DNA of 64,000 nucleotides from a marine group bacterium Sva0996 bin134 (lineage in GTDB: Bacteria > Actinomycetota > Acidimicrobiia > Acidimicrobiales > Bin134). The notes under the pieces were generated by a model. That model was not told where the DNA came from. It ran no database searches and saw only the letters and a list, made by a program, of their open reading frames with translations. The position numbers and the translations under genes were made by a program. Positions 8,068 through 15,830 of the stretch are shown here, piece after piece (positions within the stretch are counted from its first letter, which is position 1; each line of letters opens with the position of its first letter). The stretch lies in NCBI GenBank assembly GCA_002239105.1, contig MPNQ01000001.1, positions 124,001 through 188,000 on the forward strand, read 5' to 3'.

Positions 8068-9470
8068 GGCTGTTTCCCGATGGGATCGAGCAGCGGAGCC
8101 AGCATGCCGGTGACGCACAGTGCCGAGGCCAGATCGGACAAGTCCTCGTAGATCCGGTCGGCGACGTTGTCGGCCACCAAACCGGCAGTATTGTCGGCAA
8201 ACTTGGTGGCCAACTCGTCATCGGACAGAGGTTGGTCGGGTCCGCCCCGATTGGCCAGCGCTTCTTCCACCAGGGTGTGGCCCGAGGTGGTGGTCAAGGT
8301 CAGACGGGCGGGAAGCTGGCATGGATAGATGGCCATCAATCGGGGGTCGCCAACCACATCGACCCGGGCCATCAGGTCTCGCCGGGTCGGGTCGCAGGCC
8401 AATTCGTCTGTGAAGTCGTCCAGGCCGACCCCCAAACCCCCGCCGCCGAGGAGCCCGGCGGCCACGGTGTAGGGACCGCTGAACTGGGCGTGGTAGCCGG
8501 TTTCCGGTTTCCGCTTGGCCTCAATGGGCTCGCCGATGGTGCGCACGGTGGGCGGGGCCACCTCCAAGGTGGCGTTGGCTATGTCATCGACACGCACACC
8601 CCGCGAACGCAGGGCGATGGCGGCATCGATGCCGGTGTGGGTGAAGTGATTTGCCGGGTAGGGCTTGTAGAAGATGTTCTCTGCCTCCCATCGCTCCCCC
8701 AGATCGGCGGTGACCGCCTCGAAGTCGGCCTGGTCTCCGAGAAAGGCTTGGAACAGCCCGAACCGGCCTTCAACAGCCGTTGGCGGTCCTGTTATGCCAC
8801 GAAGGGCGAGTTGTGCCGCGGTGACTCCGGCCCGAGCGGCCCAGCCGCAGTGCAGTCGTTTGACCGTGCCCCCAGCCCGGTTGGCCTCGATGATGCCGCT
8901 GGACATGCTGCACGCAATGCCCATGGCATGGGCGATTCCGTCGGCGTCGGCCCCGAGCAAGCGGGCCGCGGCCGCGGCCGATCCCACCGCACCGCAGATC
9001 GAGGTGGCGTGCTGGCCCCGCTCGAAATACACCGACTGGCGGGCTCGGCTGTCGTAGCCGCCCATGCCGAGGCGCACCGTTACTTCCAGTCCTGCCGCCA
9101 CGGCATCGATCAATGCCGGGCCGGAAGCCCCCTGCCATTCGGCCACGGCCAGTGAGGCGGGTACCACCGTGGCGCTGGGATGGAGGATGGAGGGCAAATG
9201 GGTGTCGTCGTAGTCCAGCGAGTGGGCCAGCACGCCGTTGACAAACGCAGCCTCTGGTGCCGACATGGCCCGGCCGCCGCCGATTGGAGTGGCCTGGGGG
9301 GCAGAGCACTGGTCGGCGGCAAACCCAATGGCCGCTTGAGAGGTGTCCAGCGAACTGGCCCGCACTGCTATCCCCACGATGTCGATGATGCGAGACGGAA
9401 TACCGGCCCGCACTCCTTCGGGGACCGGCCCGACGGCCAGCGCACCGAGCTGAGTCAGGATTGGCCTCAT
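8064..9470 (-). CDS. MmgE/PrpD family protein
   Basis: 468 residues. AFVNGVLAHSLDYDDTHLPSILHPSATVVPA, GGTVKRLHCGWAARAGVTAA and ENIFYKPYPANHFTH are clear MmgE/PrpD signatures. Known members are 2-methylcitrate dehydratase, cis-aconitate decarboxylase and iminodisuccinate epimerase, so the likely substrate is a small polycarboxylate. It overlaps both neighbours by 4 nt (ATGA at 8064-8067; start 9470 overlapping the cyclase stop), which indicates tight coupling. No propionate (prp) genes are nearby, arguing against the methylcitrate cycle and for a role in this operon's own pathway. Confidence 0.9.
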   Translation of the reverse strand: MRPILTQLGALAVGPVPEGVRAGIPSRIIDIVGIAVRASSLDTSQAAIGFAADQCSAPQATPIGGGRAMSAPEAAFVNGVLAHSLDYDDTHLPSILHPSATVVPASLAVAEWQGASGPALIDAVAAGLEVTVRLGMGGYDSRARQSVYFERGQHATSICGAVGSAAAAARLLGADADGIAHAMGIACSMSSGIIEANRAGGTVKRLHCGWAARAGVTAAQLALRGITGPPTAVEGRFGLFQAFLGDQADFEAVTADLGERWEAENIFYKPYPANHFTHTGIDAAIALRSRGVRVDDIANATLEVAPPTVRTIGEPIEAKRKPETGYHAQFSGPYTVAAGLLGGGGLGVGLDDFTDELACDPTRRDLMARVDVVGDPRLMAIYPCQLPARLTLTTTSGHTLVEEALANRGGPDQPLSDDELATKFADNTAGLVADNVADRIYEDLSDLASALCVTGMLAPLLDPIGKQP

Positions 9471-10291
9471 GCCAGGGCCAGCGGTCTGACGGGAGCGCCG
9501 GTGGCTCCGTAGATGTTCAGATGCGAGAGCACAAACACAAACTCAAACACCCCGGCGGCAGCCAGGCCATCTAGGTCCATCGCCTCGATGATGTTGACGC
9601 CCCGCTCCACCAACAGCACCCGGTGGGCAGGCAGCAGGGCATGACCCTGTCCGGCGGGTAGGCATTCGAACGCTAGCGTGTCGGCCCCCACCAGAGCTGC
9701 CCCCCGATCCGCCAGCCAGCGAGCCCCCGCTTCTCCCACGCCGGGAACGCCAGTCTCGACTCCCAGATACCGTTGGGGATCGTCGAAGCAGGTGCCCCAC
9801 CCGCTGCGCACCAACACCGCATCTCCCGCTTGGATCGGCGATTCCTGACGGGCAGCGGCGCCCTCCAACTCGGCGACAGTGATCTCATAGCCCCCTTTGC
9901 AGGTGTCTGTGCCCAGCAGCCCAGGAATGTCCAAGAGCAAGCCGCGGCCCACAAACGGCGGTAGTTCATTGATGCCCAGAACCGCGAAACCGCCACCAAC
10001 TTGTGCTTCAGCGGCGTCCACTCCGCCGTACAGCTGCCCTTGATGACTGACATGGGCCAGAGCATCCACATGGGTTCCCACGTGACAGCCGGTGGTCAGC
10101 AGGTCGGCGGCGGCCGACCCACCATCGGGTCGCATCCGGTCACCGTGCAGTCGGTCCAGGCAGTGGTGAAACTGCGGGTGGTTAGGCGACTGGGCCATAC
10201 CGTTTTGCATGGGTCGGCCCAAGTCGTACACCGTGGCTTGGGCGACGAGATCGATCAGGGCCCCGGCCGCATCAACACGACTGCCGGTCAT
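9467..10291 (-). CDS. Cyclase/kynurenine-formamidase-like metal hydrolase
   Basis: 274 residues. The metal-binding motif GCHVGTHVDALAHVSHQG (HxGTHxDxxxH) near residues 90-107, plus AVLVRSGWG and GADTLAFECLP, place it in the cyclase family (PF04199), which includes bacterial kynurenine formamidase and isatin hydrolase. These open lactam or formamide bonds. Its position between a CoA-transferase and an MmgE/PrpD gene, with 4-nt overlaps on both sides, fits stepwise opening of an N-containing ring product. The substrate is unknown. Confidence 0.9.
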   Translation of the reverse strand: MTGSRVDAAGALIDLVAQATVYDLGRPMQNGMAQSPNHPQFHHCLDRLHGDRMRPDGGSAAADLLTTGCHVGTHVDALAHVSHQGQLYGGVDAAEAQVGGGFAVLGINELPPFVGRGLLLDIPGLLGTDTCKGGYEITVAELEGAAARQESPIQAGDAVLVRSGWGTCFDDPQRYLGVETGVPGVGEAGARWLADRGAALVGADTLAFECLPAGQGHALLPAHRVLLVERGVNIIEAMDLDGLAAAGVFEFVFVLSHLNIYGATGAPVRPLALA

Positions 10292-11478
10292 GCCACCACT
10301 CTCTTGGATCGAAGATCGTCGATGCGCTCGACGCTTACCCCGGCTTCTTTCAGCACCTCGTCGGTGTCGGCCCCCAGATCTCGGCCAGTGTGCCGGATGG
10401 CGCCCGGAGAAGACGACAGCCCGAACAAGACGTTCTGCATCCGAACCGGCCCCAGGTAGGGGTCGTCAACTGCGGTGATGGCCTCCCGAGCCTGCACCTG
10501 GGGATCGGCGGCGTACTGGGCCACGTCGTACACCGGGGCGGCGGCCACCTCAGCGGCGGCAAAGGCGTCCATCACTTGGGCAAGCGGCCGATCCCCGATC
10601 CACGAGGACAGGGCGGCATCGATCTCATCAGCGTGCTCGGCTCGACCCGAACCGGTGGCGAACCAGGGCTCGGACACCAGATCACCCCGGCCAACCAGCT
10701 CCATCGTGCGACGGGCCACCGCGTCGGCGCTGCTCGACACCGCCACCCAGCAGTCGTCGGCGGTGAGATAGGTGTTGCGAGGAGCGTTGTTGGACGATCG
10801 GTTGCCCGAGCGCTGGGCGATGTGGCCGGTCTGATCCCAGGTGACCACATGGGGGCCGAGCGCCGCGGCCAGCGTCTCCAGGATCGACAGGTCCACCACT
10901 TGGCCCTGGCCGGTGGCGTGGCGGTGGTGGATCGCCATCATCACCGCCGCCACCCCGCTGAATCCGGCCACGCTGTCGGCCAAGCCGAATGGCGGCAGGG
11001 TCGGGGGCTGGTCAGCCTCGCCGGTCATGTGGGCGAAGCCGCTCATCGCCTCGATCAGCGTGCCGAAGGCCGGCCGTGGGGCATAGGGGCCGGTCTGGCC
11101 ATATCCGGTTACCCGGCACAAGATCAGGCCTGGATTGCGGCCCGACAGCACCTCCCACCCCAAACCCCAGCGCTCAAGCGTGCCGGGCCGAAAGTTCTCG
11201 ATCACCACGTCGGCGGTGGATGCCAGTTCCAAGAACACCTCAGCGCCTTCGGCATGGCTCAAATCCAGGCCCACACAGCGCTTGTTGCGGGCCACAAGCT
11301 TCCACCAGAGTCCGCGTCCGTCCTTTTGCGCCCCGTGGCCCCGCAAGCTGTCACCAGCCTGGGGATGCTCGATCTTGATCACGTCGGCGCCGAAATCCGC
11401 CATTATCTGGCCGATCATTGGCCCGGCCAGAACGGTGGAGGCATCGATAACCTGAAGATCGCAAAGAGGCCCCATCAT
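10288..11478 (-). CDS. Family III CoA-transferase, first gene of four-gene operon
   Basis: About 396 residues from ATG 11478 (MMGPLCDLQVIDASTVLAGP). The frame stays open to 11544, but that extension would run through the 26-bp motif and does not resemble the family. Motifs are ADFGADVIKIEHPQAGD, RNKRCVGLDLS, ENFRPGTLERWGLGWE, FGLADSVAGFSG and ATGQGQVVDLSILE. It activates or exchanges a carboxylate onto CoA. It leads the operon that continues with the cyclase, MmgE/PrpD and cyclic amidohydrolase. One motif copy lies immediately upstream and a second lies over the start of the divergent IclR gene. Confidence 0.92.
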   Translation of the reverse strand: MMGPLCDLQVIDASTVLAGPMIGQIMADFGADVIKIEHPQAGDSLRGHGAQKDGRGLWWKLVARNKRCVGLDLSHAEGAEVFLELASTADVVIENFRPGTLERWGLGWEVLSGRNPGLILCRVTGYGQTGPYAPRPAFGTLIEAMSGFAHMTGEADQPPTLPPFGLADSVAGFSGVAAVMMAIHHRHATGQGQVVDLSILETLAAALGPHVVTWDQTGHIAQRSGNRSSNNAPRNTYLTADDCWVAVSSSADAVARRTMELVGRGDLVSEPWFATGSGRAEHADEIDAALSSWIGDRPLAQVMDAFAAAEVAAAPVYDVAQYAADPQVQAREAITAVDDPYLGPVRMQNVLFGLSSSPGAIRHTGRDLGADTDEVLKEAGVSVERIDDLRSKRVVA

Positions 11479-11480
11479 GC

Positions 11481-11506
11481 GGAACGTTGTTTCTCCCACC
11501 GGAACA
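11481..11506. promoter_or_regulatory. Shared 26-bp operator motif, site A
   Basis: The sequence reads GGAAC, 3 nt, GTTTC, 7 nt, GGAACA, with one mismatch in the middle half-site. It lies just before the start of the CoA-transferase operon, between that operon and the IclR gene. Immediately beyond it, 11521-11533 is a near-perfect palindrome (CCCCAA, 1 nt, TTGGGG). It belongs to a set of six related sites in this window. Confidence 0.7.
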
Positions 11507-11584
11507 TCAACCGTAGTGTTCCCCAATTTGGGGTGTGCAGGCAACCAATGATAGGGAATTATGGCCCGTCGCCACAGGATCGCG

Positions 11585-11610
11585 GTATGGTCATTCCTCT
11601 GAGCGGAACA
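11585..11610. promoter_or_regulatory. Shared operator motif, site B, over the iclR start
   Basis: The right part (ATTCC, TCTGAGC, GGAACA) matches site D at 27985-28010 in 17 of 18 bases; the left GRAAC half is degenerate. It covers the ATG at 11587 of the IclR-family gene. That placement suggests autoregulation, or that translation really starts at the GTG at 11629. Confidence 0.6.
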
Positions 11611-12408
11611 GCAGGAAATTCAGACTCAGTGACCGGTTCGGGTCGGGGGGTGGCGGCAGTCGAAAGAGCCGCCGATGTGCTGTTCCTTTTCTCGAAGTCG
11701 CACAGCACGCTGGGCGTTACCGAGATTTCCCGTGAACTGGGAGTGTCCAAGGCAGTGGTCCACCGGCTGCTCACCTCCCTATGCGGGCGCAGCCTGCTTA
11801 CCGTCGACCCGGAAAGCCGGCGGTACGCGCTGGGTCCGGCGGTGCTGGAGTTGGCCGCGGCCTACCGCGACCAACTCGATGTCAGGGACTTGGCCATTGA
11901 CGAGATGCGAAGGCTCAGTGCCGAGACCGACGAGACCGCCACCTTGTCGGTGCGCCACGGCAACCGCCGGGTGTATGTGGCTCAGATCACTCCCCCCCGC
12001 GAGGTGAAGATGACCGTGCCCATCGGGGCGTCGTTCCCGCTGCACGCCGGGGCATCGTCGAAGGCGTTCTTGGCCTGGCTGAGCGACGGCGAGGTAGACC
12101 ACTACCTGGCCGAGAACCCGCTCGACTCCTTGACCGAGGCCACCATCGTGTCAGTAGAGGAATTGCGCGCCGAGCTGGATCGAATCCGCCAGCAGGGATT
12201 CGCGGTGTCGCTGGGAGAGCGCCAGCATGATGCGGGCTCAGTGGCCGCCCCCATCCTCGACCACAACCACCAGCCGGTGGCAGTGATCAGCATCAGCGGC
12301 CCGCTTGAGCGCTTCCGCGACAAGATCGCCCGCTCTGCCGCCGCGGTGGTGGAAGCCACCCGAGAGCTCTCGATCAAACTCGGGGCCCGCCCTGGTCCCA
12401 GCGCCTGA
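11587..12408 (+). CDS. IclR-family transcriptional regulator
   Basis: 273 residues from ATG 11587. A GTG at 11629 (VTGSGRGVAAVERAADVLFLF) is an alternative start and would leave site B outside the gene. The winged helix-turn-helix reads LGVTEISRELGVSKAVVHRLL; the IclR effector domain follows with VAQITPPREVKMTVPIGASFPLHAGASSKAFLA and GFAVSLGERQHDAGSVAAPI. Family members bind small organic acids or aromatics and control catabolic genes. It is divergent from the four-gene CoA-transferase operon and followed after 9 nt by the nitrilase gene. It is the obvious candidate to bind the 26-bp motif found across the window. Confidence 0.92.
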   Translation: MVIPLSGTAGNSDSVTGSGRGVAAVERAADVLFLFSKSHSTLGVTEISRELGVSKAVVHRLLTSLCGRSLLTVDPESRRYALGPAVLELAAAYRDQLDVRDLAIDEMRRLSAETDETATLSVRHGNRRVYVAQITPPREVKMTVPIGASFPLHAGASSKAFLAWLSDGEVDHYLAENPLDSLTEATIVSVEELRAELDRIRQQGFAVSLGERQHDAGSVAAPILDHNHQPVAVISISGPLERFRDKIARSAAAVVEATRELSIKLGARPGPSA

Positions 12409-12417
12409 GGCTCTACG

Positions 12418-14025
12418 GTGAGAGACCGCGTTCGAGTGGCCGCGGTGCAATTCGCCACCGGGACCGACCTCGACGAGAACTTGGCAACCTGCCTGCGGAT
12501 GCTGGATGCCGCCGCGGCCGAAGGGGCCGAACTGGTGGTGATGCCCGAGTTCTGCAACCACATCTCCGTGTACAGCGACCGAGACCACTGCCGGTCGGTG
12601 GCGGTGGCGCTGGATGGCCCTTGGTTGGGGGCGCTGGTCCGGCGATCCGCCGAGCGCGGGGTCTACACCTCGTTGACGGTGACCGTGCCCCGGGACGGCG
12701 ACCGGGTGACGGCCACCAATGTGCTGGTCGACCCCCGAGGCCGAGTGGTCGCCACCGCCGACAAGCAGATGCTGATGGGCAACGAGCGCGCCCATCTGAG
12801 TGCGGGCACCGAGGTCAGTCCACTGCCTGACACCGCATTCGGCCCCGTGGGCCTGTACTCGTGCATGGACGGTGTGACTTTCGAGGTGCCTCGCACGTTT
12901 GCCGTGAGAGGAGCTCGCCTCCTGTTGAACAGCCTCAACTCATTCGCCCTCGACGAGGCCAGGCTGCACATACCAGTGCGGGCGGTCGAGAACGGGGTGT
13001 TCGTGGTGGCCGCCAACAAGGTCGGCCCACTGCTTCCCGCCGAACAGGTGCCGCAATTCAGCCGGGCGTTGGGCGTGCCTGCTGAGGCATTGAACGGCGC
13101 CGGGGAGAGCCAGGTGGTGGCCCCCGACGGCATGGTGCTGGCCATGGCGCCCCGCACCGGCGAAGCGGTGGTGGTTGCCGACATTGACCTGTCCAAGGTT
13201 GAGCCAGGCCGGCTTCGGGGGCGCCGCCCTGAGGCGTACGGCCCGCTGGCCCAGTCCCGCACCGCTCGTCCGGACTCTGGCCGAGAGCCCGAGGTGGTCG
13301 CCGGTTGCGTGCCCGGCGCCCGGTCAGGTCCCGAGTTGGTCCACAAGGCTATCGACGCCGGGGCGTTGTTGGTGGTGCTGCCCGAGCTGTCGCCGCCGCC
13401 GCCGAACATCCCCTCTGGTGTGCTGGTGGTGACCACTGCCCTGCGCGATGACCAGCACATCGGCCTGGTGTGGTCGGCCGACGGCGTCGTCCACGAGCAG
13501 GCGCAAATCCATTACAGCGACCGCCACCCGGTTGCCACGCGGTTGGGTGCCGAGATGGGCTTGTATCCGGCGCCGTTCGGCGACCTGGCCGTGATTGTGG
13601 GCGACGATCACCGCTATCCCGAGGTCTTCAGACTGGCTGCCATCGCCGGGGCCCATCTGGCCGCAGTGTGCTGGCAGCCCGAGCACCCCTGGGAGTGCGA
13701 CTTGGCGCTGATGGAACGGGCCGCGGAGAACCGGATCAGCGTGGTGGCGTGCGGACCCCCTGGACCGCCGGCCTCCACCATGCTGCTCAACCCGCCGGCC
13801 GATTCGCTGTGGAACCCCAATCGGTCGAGCCCCTACGACGGGACCATCAACACTCCGATCACCCAGCGGGTTGAGCCTGACGAAGGGCTGCTGATCGGTA
13901 CCCTGCATCCCGGCCGGGCAGTCAACCGTGAGGTGTCCAAAGACACCGACTTGGTGGGCGGTCGGCCCTGGAGGGCCGCGGCGGTGCTTGTTGGGCCCCC
14001 GGCGGAGACCACGGCCGCTGTTTGA
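12418..14025 (+). CDS. Tandem nitrilase-superfamily protein, second domain degenerate
   Basis: 535 residues starting at GTG 12418. The first carbon-nitrogen hydrolase domain (about 1-280) retains the triad regions: Glu in LVVMPEFCN, Lys in TADKQMLMGNE and Cys in LYSCMDG. A second nitrilase-like domain (about 300-520) keeps VVLPEL, but QIHYSDRHP replaces the usual Lys region and IVGDDHRYPEVFR lacks the nucleophilic Cys. It is therefore probably non-catalytic. The active half should hydrolyse an amide or ureide bond. It is cotranscribed with the IclR gene and converges on the CitE-like gene, with one base between stops. Confidence 0.85.
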   Translation: MRDRVRVAAVQFATGTDLDENLATCLRMLDAAAAEGAELVVMPEFCNHISVYSDRDHCRSVAVALDGPWLGALVRRSAERGVYTSLTVTVPRDGDRVTATNVLVDPRGRVVATADKQMLMGNERAHLSAGTEVSPLPDTAFGPVGLYSCMDGVTFEVPRTFAVRGARLLLNSLNSFALDEARLHIPVRAVENGVFVVAANKVGPLLPAEQVPQFSRALGVPAEALNGAGESQVVAPDGMVLAMAPRTGEAVVVADIDLSKVEPGRLRGRRPEAYGPLAQSRTARPDSGREPEVVAGCVPGARSGPELVHKAIDAGALLVVLPELSPPPPNIPSGVLVVTTALRDDQHIGLVWSADGVVHEQAQIHYSDRHPVATRLGAEMGLYPAPFGDLAVIVGDDHRYPEVFRLAAIAGAHLAAVCWQPEHPWECDLALMERAAENRISVVACGPPGPPASTMLLNPPADSLWNPNRSSPYDGTINTPITQRVEPDEGLLIGTLHPGRAVNREVSKDTDLVGGRPWRAAAVLVGPPAETTAAV

Positions 14026-14026
14026 C

Positions 14027-14848
14027 CTAGCGATCCCGCGGCACCCGATTAAGCACTGATCTAGCCCAGCGCATCACCGCCTCGTCGATGAACTCCCCAC
14101 CGATCACCGCGACCGCCCGACCGTCGGCCTTCGCCTCCTCGAAGGCGGCTACCAGCCCCTCAGCCCGGGCGATCTCGTCATCTGACGGGGTGAAGGCCGC
14201 ATTCGCCGCGGCCACCTGCTTGGGGTGGATCACCGACCGGCCGCCGAAGCCGTGGCGGCGAAGCGACTCGCTGGTGGCCGCCAGCCCCGCGTCGTCGTCG
14301 AGGTTGGTGAACACCGGCCCACAGGGCGCTTCGAGTCCCTCTCCCGCCGATGCCACCACCACCCGAGTGCGAATCGGCCACATCTCCAGGGCCTCGGGTG
14401 AGGGCTCCATGCCCAAGTCGGCGGCCAAATCGGCTTCGCCCAAGGCCAGGCGCTCCACTTCGGGCACAGCCGCGATCTCGTAGATCTGGGCCACCCCTAC
14501 CGCCGACTCGATGAGCGCGGTTACCGGGCAGCCGCCGAAGTCGGCCGAGCAGGCGGCCGCATCGGCCTTGGGCACCACCACACCCGCAAAGCCCACGCCA
14601 TCGGCAACCAATGACCGCACCAGCTCGGCGTCTTCGCCCACCAGGTCGGGGCGGTTGTTGATCCGCACCCAGGCCGGCACGCCGGGGTTGGCCCGGAGCC
14701 ACTGGCCCACCGCCTCCCGTGCGTCTGCCTTGGCCGCTTCGCCCACCGCGTCCTCAAGATCGCAGATTATGGCGTCGGCCCCTGATTTCAGCGCTTTGTC
14801 GAAGCGGTCGGGGCGGTCTCCGGGGACATAAAGCGTGGTGCGGCTCAT
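14027..14848 (-). CDS. HpcH/HpaI aldolase, citrate lyase beta (CitE)-like
   Basis: 273 residues from ATG 14848 (MSRTTLYVPGDRPDRFDKAL). Motifs are DAIICDLEDAVGEAAKADAR, WVRINNRPDL, VVPKAD, TALIESAVGV and GFGGRSVIHPKQVAAAN. CitE-like proteins cleave acyl-CoA thioesters such as malyl-CoA or citramalyl-CoA into acetyl-CoA and a keto acid. With two CoA-transferases, an MmgE/PrpD protein and maleate-type enzymes in the cluster, a citramalyl-CoA-type lyase is plausible. Motif site C lies 58 bp upstream, shared with the divergent RCCR-like operon. Confidence 0.9.
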   Translation of the reverse strand: MSRTTLYVPGDRPDRFDKALKSGADAIICDLEDAVGEAAKADAREAVGQWLRANPGVPAWVRINNRPDLVGEDAELVRSLVADGVGFAGVVVPKADAAACSADFGGCPVTALIESAVGVAQIYEIAAVPEVERLALGEADLAADLGMEPSPEALEMWPIRTRVVVASAGEGLEAPCGPVFTNLDDDAGLAATSESLRRHGFGGRSVIHPKQVAAANAAFTPSDDEIARAEGLVAAFEEAKADGRAVAVIGGEFIDEAVMRWARSVLNRVPRDR

Positions 14849-14905
14849 CGGATTATCGGCTCCTCGCGGCTGGTTGACACTGGCTCGGCCTACTGCCAGA
14901 CTAAC

Positions 14906-14931
14906 GAAACGTCGTTCCGCTAACCGGAACA
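14906..14931. promoter_or_regulatory. Shared 26-bp operator motif, site C
   Basis: The sequence reads GAAAC, GTC, GTTCC, 7 nt, GGAACA, a full match to the consensus. It is the only conspicuous element in the 111-bp divergent gap between the CitE-like gene (start 14848) and the RCCR-like gene (start 14960). Confidence 0.75.
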
Positions 14932-14959
14932 GCGTGCCACTGACCACACCGGAGCACCA

Positions 14960-15772
14960 ATGCGCGAGACGCTGAAGGGCGTCCAAGACATCTTCGACGA
15001 GCGGGGCCCCACAGACGCCACGGCCACGTTCAACCGGCTGTGGTCTATCACCGAGGAGCTCATGGCCAAGATCGAGGCCCGGTTCGAGTTGACCCGCGAC
15101 CCGAGCACTGAGGATTTGGAGTCGTACCGGGGAGAGGCCGAGTACCCCGCCGGGCGGCTGGCCGGCTACACCGACCCGGAGATCGACTGGCTCGTCCACT
15201 CGTGGATCGGCAACCCTCCGCTGGGGTTCACCAACATGCACGTCACCGCCTGGCTGGGCCCCCACATCGATGTGCCCCATCTGGGCGTCGCCTGGGGAAC
15301 CCTTCCCGATCTGTGGTTCTACATCGACTTCAACCCCCGCTCCGATCTCATGCTCGACACCGAATCGCTCGACAAATACTGGGGGCCGCTCAACGAGGAG
15401 TTCTTGGAGCTTCGGGCCGACGAGGGGCTGGCGCCGTTCACTTCCCGGGCGCTGTACGTCCGCCAGGCGCTGAGCGAGGTGGCCATCTGCTTCACCACGC
15501 CGGAGGTCACCTACAACGAGGCCCGACTGGACCAGGTCAGCGATCTGGCCCACCGGCGGGTAGACCAGTGGCTGGCGTGGGTGGACGAGGCCGAGCCGGT
15601 GCCGGCTGAGCGCCGGAAAGAACTGGCGGACGCTGACCTGACCCGGCGGCGCAACATCGCCGAGAGAGATCCGGCCAATGTCATGGGGGTGCGTTTCTTC
15701 GGCGAGGAGATGACCGACCGTTTGGTGCGCGCCCTGTGGGGCGGCGACCGGGTGCTGCCCCGACCGATTTGA
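14960..15772 (+). CDS. Red chlorophyll catabolite reductase (RCCR)-like protein
   Basis: 270 residues. From memory of plant RCCR (ACD2), the order of conserved blocks matches: DWLVHSWIG near residue 75, a PHL block, DLWFYIDFNPRSDLMLD then LDKYWGPLNEE, a SRALYVRQALSE block, and a C-terminal RRRNIAERD...FFGEEMTDRLVRAL block like plant RRKSIEED...FGEEV..R+V.AI. Plant RCCR reduces an open-chain tetrapyrrole using ferredoxin and belongs to the bilin-reductase fold. It is first gene of an operon with a Rieske oxygenase, the same two-step order as plant pheophorbide oxygenase and RCCR. Enzyme activity is inference. Start ATG 14960, with CGGAG upstream. Confidence 0.72.
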   Translation: MRETLKGVQDIFDERGPTDATATFNRLWSITEELMAKIEARFELTRDPSTEDLESYRGEAEYPAGRLAGYTDPEIDWLVHSWIGNPPLGFTNMHVTAWLGPHIDVPHLGVAWGTLPDLWFYIDFNPRSDLMLDTESLDKYWGPLNEEFLELRADEGLAPFTSRALYVRQALSEVAICFTTPEVTYNEARLDQVSDLAHRRVDQWLAWVDEAEPVPAERRKELADADLTRRRNIAERDPANVMGVRFFGEEMTDRLVRALWGGDRVLPRPI

Positions 15773-15782
15773 GGGAGATCCC

Positions 15783-15830
15783 ATGTTGATCAAGAACTCG
15801 CATCGAATGAAGGGAAGGCCCGCATGTTGA
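15783..15830 (+). CDS. 15-codon leader ORF duplicating the Rieske start
   Basis: ATG at 15783, behind a strong GAGGGAG ribosome site, encodes MLIKNSHRMKGRPAC and stops at a TGA at 15828. That TGA lies inside ATGTTGA at the start of the Rieske gene (15824). The first 16 nt, CATGTTGATCAAGAAC, recur exactly at the true start. The leader is too short to be a functional protein. Either it couples Rieske translation to ribosomes finishing the leader, or it is a scar of a small duplication. Confidence 0.5.
   Translation: MLIKNSHRMKGRPAC

Noticed and set aside
10390-11586. N-terminal extension of about 400 residues joined to the IclR frame
   Set aside because: It is antisense to the CoA-transferase gene and unlike IclR proteins. 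The regulator starts at 11587 or 11629.
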